From Gemmatimonadota bacterium (GTDB lineage Bacteria > Gemmatimonadota > Gemmatimonadetes > Palauibacterales > KS3-K002), in contig CP070812.1 of the NCBI GenBank assembly GCA_020344015.1, forward strand, positions 2,813,425 to 2,869,444: 56,020 nucleotides of DNA, given 5' to 3'. The translations under genes were made by a program, and so were the position numbers. The notes under the pieces were generated by a model, which was not told the DNA's origin, ran no database searches, and worked only from the letters and a program-made list of their open reading frames with translations. Position 1 is the stretch's first letter. Every line of letters starts with the position of its first letter. Positions 50,056 through 56,020 of the stretch are shown piece by piece.

Positions 50056-50061
50056 TATAAT
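50056..50061 (+). promoter_or_regulatory. Consensus -10 before the dehydrogenase gene
   Basis: A perfect TATAAT abuts the first in-frame ATG (50062). If it is a real -10, transcription starts downstream of that ATG and translation must begin at 50089. No -35 of quality lies 17 bases upstream. Confidence 0.4.
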
Positions 50062-50088
50062 ATGACAGGTCGCCCCGACGGCTCGAAC

Positions 50089-51135
50089 ATGACTCCCCCT
50101 CCTACCCGCCGTTTCGTCATCGACATGTACTCCTCCCGTTATCACCTCTGGTGCATGCCCGAGGAGGTTACGGAGAGGATCCGCGCCGCCCTGCCGCCGG
50201 ACTGGGAGGTGATCCGGGTGAAGGAAGATGTGGACGGCTCCGGCGACGGCCCGTCGAGTGTGAGCGCTGCGGTATTGACGGCGCTCGAGGGTGCGGAGGT
50301 GTACTGTGGGTTTGGGATCCCGCGCGATGTACTGGCCACGGGGGTCGGTCTGCGCTGGGTCCATTCGGGGGCGGCAGGCGTCGGCGGCTCGCTCTACCCC
50401 GAGATGCTGGAGAGCGATGTCATCTTCACCAATTCGGCCGGCACCCACGGTGTTCCGGTGGCGGAACACGCGGTGGCGATGATGTTCTACCTGGCGCGCG
50501 GGCTCGACCAGGTGGAGGCGAGTCGGCGGGCCGGTCGGCTGTGGGATCGAGACCGGGCCGCCTGCGCGCCGAGCCCGGTTGGCGAGCTGGTCGATTCCGT
50601 GGTCGGGATCATCGGGTTCGGTGGGATCGGGCGTGAGGTCGGGAGGCGGGCGAAGGGTCTGGGGATGCAGGTGTGGGCGATCGATCGGGAAGCGGGGCCT
50701 GCGTCGGGTGACGTCGATCACCTGCTCGGCCCCGAGGACCTCACCACGGTCCTCGCGGGTAGCGATTACGTGGTGCTTTGCGTCCCGCACACGCGGGAGA
50801 CCGATGGGCTGATCGGTGCAGCGGAGCTCGCCGTTATGAAGGAAAGCGCGGTGCTGGTCAACGTGGCGCGCGGACGGATAGTGGATGAAGAGGCTCTGAT
50901 CGAGGCGCTGCGGGCGGGCTCGATCCGTGGCGCCGGCCTCGACGTTTTCGTGGACGAGCCGCTCCCGGCGGACAGCCCGCTGTGGGAGCTGGACAACGTC
51001 TGCCTGACCCCGCACCTGGGCGGGGTCAGCCCGCGCTTCTGGGAGCGGGAGGCGGAATTGATAATCGAGAACACGCGGCGCTATCTGGCCGGGGAGCCTA
51101 TGCTCAACGTGGTGGACAAGCAGGCGGGTTATTAG
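50089..51135 (+). CDS. D-2-hydroxyacid dehydrogenase family enzyme
   Basis: About 348 residues from ATG 50089 (an upstream ATG at 50062 adds nine residues but sits on the probable -10). NAD-binding domain: VGIIGFGGIGREVGRRAKGLGMQVWAIDR with GxGxxG and the acidic residue ending strand 2. Catalytic residues: Arg in NVARGRIVDE, Glu in DVFVDEPLPADSPLW, His in LTPHLGGVSP. The N-terminal domain shows SGAAGVGGSL and NSAGTHGVPVAEHAVAMM. The enzyme interconverts a 2-oxoacid and a D-2-hydroxyacid with NAD(P); the specific substrate cannot be assigned. Confidence 0.92.
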   Translation: MTPPPTRRFVIDMYSSRYHLWCMPEEVTERIRAALPPDWEVIRVKEDVDGSGDGPSSVSAAVLTALEGAEVYCGFGIPRDVLATGVGLRWVHSGAAGVGGSLYPEMLESDVIFTNSAGTHGVPVAEHAVAMMFYLARGLDQVEASRRAGRLWDRDRAACAPSPVGELVDSVVGIIGFGGIGREVGRRAKGLGMQVWAIDREAGPASGDVDHLLGPEDLTTVLAGSDYVVLCVPHTRETDGLIGAAELAVMKESAVLVNVARGRIVDEEALIEALRAGSIRGAGLDVFVDEPLPADSPLWELDNVCLTPHLGGVSPRFWEREAELIIENTRRYLAGEPMLNVVDKQAGY

Positions 51136-51144
51136 GAGCGGGAT

Positions 51145-52236
51145 ATGGAGAAGATACTGAGGGCGGCGATCGAGCGCGGAGCCAGCGACCTGCATATCAA
51201 GGCGGGCGATGTGTTCCGGGCGCGAATCCACGGCGAGCTGGTTCCGATGACCAAGCAGCTGCTCACGCCCGAGCAGACGCGCGAGGTTGCGATGCGTCTC
51301 ATCCCGAACGAGCGCGATCGCAATAACATCGACCGGATCACCGACTACGACTGCGCATGGGGCGTGCCGGGTCTGGGCCGCTTCCGCGTCAACATTTTGA
51401 AACAGCGCGGCAGCTTCATGATCGTGCTGCGAATCATCCCGGTCGAGATTCCCAAGTTCGACGAGCTCGGCCTGCCCAAGGTATTGCCCGATATCTCGTC
51501 GTTGCCGCGCGGACTCGTTCTGGTCACCGGCGTCACCGGGTCGGGTAAGACGACCACCCAGGCGGCGATGATCAATTACATCAATCAGAACTTCAAGCGC
51601 CACGTGATCACGCTCGAGAACCCGATCGAGTACCTGCACCGCGACATCAACTGCTCGATCACCCAGCGCGAGGTCGGCACCGACACCAGCTCGTTCCAGA
51701 CCGGACTGCGCGCCGCACTGCGTGAAGACCCGGACGTGATCCTGATCGGTGAGATGCGTGATACCGAGACGATCGACACGGCGATCAAGGCGACCGAGAC
51801 GGGACACTTGGTGATATCTACCCTGCACACGCCGGACGCGGCGACGACGATCAGCCGAACGATCTCGGTGTTCCCGCCGGAAGAGCAGGAGATGTTACGG
51901 GTGCGGCTGGCAGAGTCGCTGGCGGCCGTCATCTCGCAGCGCTTGCTGCCAAAGGCCGACGAGAGCGGGCGTGTCCTGGCGGCGGAGGTGATGGTGGTGA
52001 CGGGCGCGATCCGCGACTGCATCCTGATGCCCGAGAAGTTCGCCGAGATCCGGCAGCTGATGGAGGAAGGTCGCTCGCAGTACGGGATGCAGACGTTCGA
52101 CCAGCATCTGATGGATCTGGTTAAAGCGGGCGAAGTGGATTACGAGATAGCGAAAAACGCGGCCTCGAACCCTGCCGACTTCGAGCTGCGCATGAAGACG
52201 CTGGGTGACGACCAACTGGTCCAGGAGCTGATTTGA
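51145..52236 (+). CDS. pilT: Type IV pilus retraction ATPase, PilT type
   Basis: A 363-residue secretion-type ATPase. The N-terminal PAS-like domain starts SDLHIKAGD, as in PilT. Walker A is GVTGSGKTTT (G129 on), the Asp box is in ENPIEYLHRD, Walker B is DVILIGEMRD and the His box is GHLVISTLHTPDA. AVISQRLLPKAD is the usual arginine region. It powers pilus disassembly in twitching motility. The canonical C-terminal AIRNLI motif reads AIRDCI here. No other pilus gene is in the window. It overlaps the aldolase gene by 4 bases. Confidence 0.93.
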   Translation: MEKILRAAIERGASDLHIKAGDVFRARIHGELVPMTKQLLTPEQTREVAMRLIPNERDRNNIDRITDYDCAWGVPGLGRFRVNILKQRGSFMIVLRIIPVEIPKFDELGLPKVLPDISSLPRGLVLVTGVTGSGKTTTQAAMINYINQNFKRHVITLENPIEYLHRDINCSITQREVGTDTSSFQTGLRAALREDPDVILIGEMRDTETIDTAIKATETGHLVISTLHTPDAATTISRTISVFPPEEQEMLRVRLAESLAAVISQRLLPKADESGRVLAAEVMVVTGAIRDCILMPEKFAEIRQLMEEGRSQYGMQTFDQHLMDLVKAGEVDYEIAKNAASNPADFELRMKTLGDDQLVQELI

Positions 52237-53138
52237 GGCTCGAAGGCGTTATCCTGCCGGTAACGACGCCGTTCGACGAAACCACCGGCGCGGTCGCACC
52301 GGTCTCCTTTCGTGACAATCTGCGCGCCTGGTTGAGAGCGGGCGTCCACGGTTTCGTGATCGCTGGCTCGATGGGCGAAGCGCCGCTGCTCGATGAGAGC
52401 GAGGTCATCCAGATGGTCGAGTGGGCGCGGGACATCGTGCCGCCCGAGAAGATCCTCATCGCGGGGACCGGCGCGGAGTCGACGCGGGCGACGGGGCGGG
52501 CGGCGCGCGCTGTGGCCGAGGTTGGCGGCGACGCCGTCTTGGTCCGTGCGCCCAGCTACTACCGCGGGCGGATGGACCCGGAAACGGTGCGGCGGCACTA
52601 CGAGACGGTCGCCGAGTCGATCCCCATTCCGGTCATCCTCTACAACGTGCCGCAGTTCGTGCCGGTCGATATCACACCGGGCCTGCTGGCCGAGCTCGGC
52701 GCCCACCCCAATATCGCCGGGATCAAGGACTCGACCGGTGACCTGAAGATCCTCGGTGCGCATCTCGAGGCGGCGCCCGAGGATTGCCAGGTCTTGGTCG
52801 GCGCCGGCTCCAAGCTGTACGCCGCGCTGGAGATGGGCGCGGCCGGCGGCATCGTCACCGTCGGTTGTCTGGCCCCGCAGCTTGCCGTTGAGGTGTACGA
52901 GAAGTTCCGTGCAGACGAAGCGGGGCAGGCCGGAGCGGCGCAGGATCGGATCTCGTCGCCGGACACGAAGATCGTGCGGGACCTCGGCGTCGCCGGCGTC
53001 AAATACGCGTTGGATCTCTTGGGCTACGTGGGCGGTGCGCCGCGTGCGCCGCTCAGACCGCTGGACGAGAAGTGTCGCGCCCAGGTGCGAAGCGAGCTGA
53101 GTCGCGCCCGACTCCTGCAGGGTGAAGGCGATGGGTGA
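52233..53138 (+). CDS. DapA/HogA-family aldolase
   Basis: A 301-residue TIM-barrel lyase of the dihydrodipicolinate synthase family. GVILPVTTPFDE opens strand 1; AGSMGEAPLLDESE replaces the DapA GTTGE motif; ILYNVP has the catalytic Tyr137; AGIKDSTGD has the Schiff-base Lys165. The changed GTTGE region suggests it is not the lysine-pathway enzyme and may act on 4-hydroxy-2-oxoglutarate or a sugar acid; with the hydroxyacid dehydrogenase near by, 2-oxoacid metabolism is plausible. The TTG start overlaps the pilT stop. Confidence 0.88.
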   Translation: MRLEGVILPVTTPFDETTGAVAPVSFRDNLRAWLRAGVHGFVIAGSMGEAPLLDESEVIQMVEWARDIVPPEKILIAGTGAESTRATGRAARAVAEVGGDAVLVRAPSYYRGRMDPETVRRHYETVAESIPIPVILYNVPQFVPVDITPGLLAELGAHPNIAGIKDSTGDLKILGAHLEAAPEDCQVLVGAGSKLYAALEMGAAGGIVTVGCLAPQLAVEVYEKFRADEAGQAGAAQDRISSPDTKIVRDLGVAGVKYALDLLGYVGGAPRAPLRPLDEKCRAQVRSELSRARLLQGEGDG

Positions 53139-53634
53139 GCTGATCCCCCTGGTGATCTTGATCCTGGCCTTCGTCGTCGGCCTGGTGCTCATTCCGTTCG
53201 GCCTGCCGGGGCTCTGGCTGATGGTCGTGGCGCTGGTTGGGTACGCGGCGCTGGGTCGTTTCGAGCAGGTCGGCTGGCAGACGCTCGCCGCCGTCGTCGT
53301 TTTGGGTGTGGTGGCTGAGGCGGCGGAGGCCTGGCTCGGGTTCCGCTTCGCCAAGAAGTACGGCGGCTCGAACCGCGCCGGCTGGGGTGCCTTCCTCGGT
53401 GGTCTCGTCGGCGCCGTTATCGGTATGCCTGTTCCCGTGATCGGCAATATCGTTGGTGCGTTCGTCGGCGCGTTCGTCGGCGCCGTCGTGTTGCAGCATT
53501 CGCCGGGCACGGAGGTCAAAGCGACACTGGGAGCCGGCTGGGGTGCGGTCCTCGGACGGGCCTCGGGCGCCGCGATCAAGATCGCCATCGCTTTCGCCAT
53601 CGCCGTCATCGGGCTCTACGCCGCCTGGGGTTGA
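53131..53634 (+). CDS. DUF456 membrane protein
   Basis: About 167 residues from ATG 53131 (GTG 53122 also in frame), overlapping the end of the aldolase gene by 8 bases. Four to five helices, with GLPGLWLMVVALVGYAAL, the polar loop EAWLGFRFAKKYGGSNRAGWGAFLGGLVGAVIG, and Gly-rich packed helices GNIVGAFVGAFVGAVVL and AGWGAVLGRASGAAIKIAIAF. These are the marks of DUF456, whose role is unknown. It is the last gene of the trpS-side run; a palindromic element follows its stop by 27 bases. Confidence 0.88.
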   Translation: MGELIPLVILILAFVVGLVLIPFGLPGLWLMVVALVGYAALGRFEQVGWQTLAAVVVLGVVAEAAEAWLGFRFAKKYGGSNRAGWGAFLGGLVGAVIGMPVPVIGNIVGAFVGAFVGAVVLQHSPGTEVKATLGAGWGAVLGRASGAAIKIAIAFAIAVIGLYAAWG

Positions 53635-53661
53635 ACGCGGTCTTCACGTTCCGTGAGTGGC

Positions 53662-53766
53662 GGAAAGCGAGGGATCGTCTCGCTCCATGTCGCGCGGCTC
53701 GATTGCAGGAAGGGCGGCTGCGCCGCCCCGCGCTCCGAATTACGCTCGACGACACCCTCGCTTTCC
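53662..53766. repeat. Palindromic element copy A2
   Basis: The core 53676-53751 is 73/76 identical to copy A1. The inner hairpin is GGGCGGC, TGC, GCCGCCC. Outer arms 53662-53679 and 53748-53766 pair along their whole length with a 1-base bulge and a neighbouring mismatch, yet they share no sequence with the arms of A1. It lies just after the DUF456 stop and could stop transcription, although no T-run is present. From 53767 to 53929 I see only a small hairpin (AGCAC/GTGCT, 53769-53783). Confidence 0.85.
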
Positions 53767-53929
53767 TAGCACCAAATGTGCTGATACCAGAGCCGCCCGC
53801 TGCGTCACTCCGCTCAGCGAAGGCTCAGATCCAGCAACCTCGACCTCAACGCCCTCGTTCTTCGACTCTATCTGTGGCTCGATCGTGCATCCTGGGAGAG
53901 ACTGAACGGTGGGGGTGAAGCAGTAGGGA

Positions 53930-54028
53930 GGCGCTGGGGGTCCTACGAGCGAAACTCGTGAGCGGGCACGAGGGTGCAGTGGCCTCTTACGGCGCACGCG
54001 AGCGGTGAAGCGAGAGGACCCCCGAGCC
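53930..54028. repeat. Diverged palindromic element before purA
   Basis: GGGGGTCCT (53936-53944) pairs perfectly with AGGACCCCC (54015-54023). Inside lie ACGAG/CTCGT as a small hairpin and GGTGAAGCGAGAGGACC, which recalls the family block ATGAAGCGAGGGG. Architecture is the same but core similarity is low, so membership is tentative. It ends 15 bases before the purA promoter. Confidence 0.55.
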
Positions 54029-54042
54029 GACCACCCCCTTCC

Positions 54043-54071
54043 TTGACACCTCCGCAAACCCGGTCTAGCTT
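54043..54071 (+). promoter_or_regulatory. Promoter of purA
   Basis: TTGACA (54043-54048), 17 bases, TAGCTT (54066-54071). Both hexamers are identical to those of the promoter at 4292-4320. Transcription should start near 54078, giving a leader of about 63 bases. Confidence 0.8.
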
Positions 54072-54096
54072 CTATCAAAGGATACACGAAACTGTG

Positions 54097-54129
54097 GCCC
54101 CCCGGAGTGAGCGAGTGGGGGCTTTTTTT
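54097..54129 (+). terminator. Attenuator-type hairpin in the purA leader
   Basis: GCCCCC (54097-54102) pairs with GGGGGC (54117-54122), followed by seven Ts (54123-54129) and then the GAGG ribosome binding site at 54132. Standing between the promoter and ATG 54141, it should end most transcripts early unless it is relieved. That implies leader control of purA. No purine riboswitch was recognised. Confidence 0.7.
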
Positions 54130-54140
54130 GTGAGGTCATC

Positions 54141-55433
54141 ATGTTCGGAGATGGTGTCCGTTGCCTCGTTGTGGTCGGCTCGCAGTGGGGCGACGAGGGT
54201 AAAGGGAAGATCGTAGACGTCCTGGCGAGCGATGCCGACTGGATCGCACGATACCAGGGCGGCGCCAACGCCGGGCATACCGTTCGCGTCGGCGAAGACG
54301 AGTTCATCTTGCACCAAGTCCCGTCCGGCGTGCTCTACCCGGGCAAGCGCTGCGTGGTCGGCAACGGCATGGTCCTCGATCCGGTCACCTTCCTCAAGGA
54401 GATCGATGAGCTGAAGGCACGCGGCCACGAGGTTGAGGACCGCATCCTCGTGAGCACCCGCACGCAGCTCGTCCTCGCCTATCACAAACTCCTGGATCAG
54501 GCACAGGAGAAGAGCCGCGGCAAGGGTGCGATCGGCACGACGGGCCGTGGTATCGGTTGCGCCTACGAGGATAAGGTCGCCCGCGTCGGGATCCGCGTCG
54601 GCGACTTGGCTGATCCGGTCCGCCTGCGCGACTTGGTCGAAGCGGGCGCCGCGCGGGCGCAGGCCAGGCTCGATGGGCTGGGCTCCGACCTGACCGTCGA
54701 TACGGATGCTCTCTACAGCGAGCTCTGCAAGCTGGCGCCGCGCGTACTACCGATGGCGTGTGACGTCGGGCTCGCCCTGAAGAAGGCGCTGGACCGCGGC
54801 GAGAGGGTGCTGCTCGAGGGGGCGCAGGGCGCGATGCTCGACGTCGACCACGGCACCTATCCGTTCGTCACCTCGTCCAACACGACCGCCGGCCAGGCGG
54901 CCACCGGCCTGGGGCTAGGTCCCACCTCCCTCGATGCGGTGCTCGGCGTGGTGAAGGCGTACACGACGCGCGTCGGTGCCGGGCCGCTGCCCACCGAGCT
55001 ACCGGAGGAAGAGGCGGCGCGGCTGCGCGAGCTGGGCGCCGAGTACGGCGCCACGACCGGCAGGCCGCGGCGCACCGGCTGGTTCGACGCGGTGGTGGTT
55101 CGCTACGCCGGCCGCCTCAACGGTGTGACGGCGCTGGCGGTGAGCAAGCTCGACGTCCTCGACCCGCTGCCCGAGATCAGCCTCTGCGTGGGATATGATT
55201 GCCGCGGCGAACGACTCGAGGAGTTTCCGGCCGACCTTTCGCTGCTGGCCGAGGTCGAGCCGGTCTACGAGACGATGCCGGGATGGAACACCCCCACCAG
55301 CGAGGCGCGCCGCCTGGAGGACCTGCCCGCCGGGGCCAGGGCCTACCTGGATCGGATCGCCGAGCTGGCCGAACTGCCGGTCCGCTACGTTTCGGTGGGG
55401 ACCCGGCGGCGGGAAATTCTCGAAATCCAGTAG
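54141..55433 (+). CDS. purA: Adenylosuccinate synthetase
   Basis: A 430-residue GTP-dependent ligase joining IMP and aspartate, the first committed step to AMP. VGSQWGDEGKGKIVD is the phosphate-binding loop with the catalytic Asp. YQGGANAGHTV contains the second catalytic His. IGTTGRGIGCAYEDK, LLEGAQGAMLDVDHGTYPFVTSSNTTAGQAATGLG and TTGRPRRTGWFDAV are family signatures, with the GTP-binding SKLDVLD near the end. Full length. The leader carries a promoter, a terminator-like hairpin and a GAGG site. The gap to rpsP holds GC-rich repeats. Confidence 0.97.
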   Translation: MFGDGVRCLVVVGSQWGDEGKGKIVDVLASDADWIARYQGGANAGHTVRVGEDEFILHQVPSGVLYPGKRCVVGNGMVLDPVTFLKEIDELKARGHEVEDRILVSTRTQLVLAYHKLLDQAQEKSRGKGAIGTTGRGIGCAYEDKVARVGIRVGDLADPVRLRDLVEAGAARAQARLDGLGSDLTVDTDALYSELCKLAPRVLPMACDVGLALKKALDRGERVLLEGAQGAMLDVDHGTYPFVTSSNTTAGQAATGLGLGPTSLDAVLGVVKAYTTRVGAGPLPTELPEEEAARLRELGAEYGATTGRPRRTGWFDAVVVRYAGRLNGVTALAVSKLDVLDPLPEISLCVGYDCRGERLEEFPADLSLLAEVEPVYETMPGWNTPTSEARRLEDLPAGARAYLDRIAELAELPVRYVSVGTRRREILEIQ

Positions 55434-55444
55434 CCGGCAAAACG

Positions 55445-55514
55445 GTGGCCGGTGACCGGTGGCCGGTTGACCATTCTCCCAAATACCGGCTACCGGTCAC
55501 GGGCCACCGGCCAC
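55445..55514. repeat. GGCCGGTG-rich inverted repeat between purA and rpsP
   Basis: GTGGCCGGTGACCGGT (55445-55460) is matched on the other side by ACCGGTCAC, GGGCCACCGGCCAC (55492-55514), so the segment is both an internal tandem of GGCCGGT units and a large inverted repeat. C-rich degenerate copies (CCGCCCACTGCC, CGCCCACCGG) continue to about 55551. It could act as a terminator for purA. Confidence 0.6.
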
Positions 55515-55559
55515 TGTCTTACCGCGCACCGCCCACTGCCTATCGCCCACCGGAGCCCC

Positions 55560-55588
55560 TTGAAACCGCTAGGGAGTCCGCCTAACTT
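55560..55588 (+). promoter_or_regulatory. Promoter of rpsP
   Basis: TTGAAA (55560-55565), 17 bases, TAACTT (55583-55588). It gives a leader of about 27 bases with an AAAGGAG ribosome binding site before ATG 55622. Confidence 0.7.
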
Positions 55589-55621
55589 TCGCGGCTCTCT
55601 CGAAGGCAACAAAGGAGTGGA

Positions 55622-56020
55622 ATGGCAACCAGGATTAGACTGCGCAAAGTCGGCCGGAAGAAGCAGGCGTCGTTCCGGATCGTCGTCGCCGGGAGCATGC
55701 ATGCCAGGGGCGGCCGGATCACCGAGACGATCGGGAAGTACAACCCGCGAACCGAGCCGTCGTACATAGAGGTGGACGAGAAGCGAGCCCTCTACTGGCT
55801 GCGCCAGGGCGCTCTGGTGAGCGAAGGGGTCGAGCCTCTTTTCCGCAAGACCGGCATCCTGAAGAAGTTCGCCGATGGTGCGGAAGGCGAAGGCGTGGCC
55901 GTCATCGGCGACGCAAAGGGTGGTACGATTCACCCACCCAAAGCCAAGGGTGCGAAGAAGAAGCCCGCCAAGGCCGAGGAGAAACCGGCCGAGCCCGAGG
56001 CCGCGGCGGAGGCTGAGGCC
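55622..56020 (+). CDS. rpsP: 30S ribosomal protein S16, 3-prime end cut by the window
   Basis: 133 codons are visible and the frame is still open at the last base. The N terminus is ATRIRLRKVGRKKQASFRIVV, continuing with the strand and loop KYNPRT and the segment ALYWLRQGALVSEGV, all diagnostic of bS16, a small protein that stabilises 16S rRNA in the 30S body. The core ends near residue 85. A Lys/Ala/Glu/Pro-rich tail follows (KAKGAKKKPAKAEE and on), longer than in enteric bacteria. rimM and trmD commonly follow rpsP, so the operon probably continues outside the window. Confidence 0.95.
   Translation, partial: MATRIRLRKVGRKKQASFRIVVAGSMHARGGRITETIGKYNPRTEPSYIEVDEKRALYWLRQGALVSEGVEPLFRKTGILKKFADGAEGEGVAVIGDAKGGTIHPPKAKGAKKKPAKAEEKPAEPEAAAEAEA

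Noticed and set aside
50032..51828. Minus-strand open frame of 598 codons across the dehydrogenase and pilT
   Set aside because: It spans two well-supported plus-strand genes and translates to Arg/Asp/His-rich nonsense, a usual high-GC antisense frame.
42504..54028. CRISPR array
   Set aside because: The repeats are single dispersed palindromic copies kilobases apart, with no regular spacers and no cas genes.

Overview
The window is a high-GC bacterial chromosome segment with no phage, plasmid or CRISPR signature. The gene content suggests Gemmatimonadota or a close diderm relative. The evidence for this is short lipoproteins with LxxC lipoboxes, a BNR/sortilin-type secreted protein, several Ser/Thr kinases with membrane domains, a DUF4136 lipoprotein, BamA-like and HtrA proteins, and pervasive multiheme cytochromes. 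This placement is inference; no rRNA or other strong phylogenetic marker is present apart from purA, trpS and a partial rpsP. Promoters of the form TTGACA, 17 bases, TAnnnT are recognisable in several places.

Layout. 1-9.1 kb: two small lipoproteins, one with an HEMVH zincin motif; a DUF4173-type membrane protein; a winged-helix regulator with its membrane partner; an error-prone polymerase gene (dnaE2) carrying three in-frame insertions built of palindromic repeat DNA; and another lipoprotein. 9.3-10.3 kb: an alpha/beta hydrolase that has lost its nucleophile region. 10.4-22.6 kb: two convergent operons for a very large respiratory electron-transfer system. The plus-strand operon holds a tetraheme protein, a nine-heme protein, an intact Rieske protein and cytochrome b with PEWY. 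The minus-strand operon holds a Rieske homologue without cluster ligands, a cytochrome b without PEWY, a second nine-heme protein, a 22-heme NapC/NirT-type protein, an eight-heme protein, a Tat-exported four-cluster ferredoxin and an NrfD quinone-binding subunit. Together they encode 52 c-type heme motifs and sites for four b hemes. I read this as a canonical bc-type complex facing a derived, probably non-bifurcating sister complex wired to an NrfD/Fe-S module. It is the strongest candidate for an undescribed system here.

22.7-31 kb: a lipoprotein, membrane proteins, a 73-residue SelW-like selenoprotein read through an in-frame UGA, a TPR protein with a poly-glutamate tail, a LuxE/LuxC fatty acid reductase pair, an EamA exporter and an NlpC/P60 hydrolase. 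31-39.8 kb: a five-gene minus-strand operon with two paralogous membrane kinases, a nucleotide-transporter-like protein, a BamA-like barrel and a lipoprotein with a possible kinase fold. 39.9-42.5 kb: DUF4136 lipoprotein, HtrA protease and a membrane protein. 42.8-47.4 kb: a BNR-repeat protein and a third kinase. 47.4-53.6 kb: an inositol-monophosphatase-type enzyme, then trpS, MgtC, a hydroxyacid dehydrogenase, PilT, a DapA-type aldolase and DUF456 in one direction. 54.1-56 kb: purA behind a promoter and attenuator-like hairpin, then rpsP, which runs off the end.

A dispersed palindromic element links the regions. Its inner core recurs (CTCGCTyCATGTCGCGCG, a variable hairpin, CGCGCTCCrAAT, CGCTCGA), while its outer arms differ between copies but are self-complementary within each copy. 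Copies lie after genes near 31.0, 42.5 and 53.7 kb. Two more lie inside dnaE2 and are translated.
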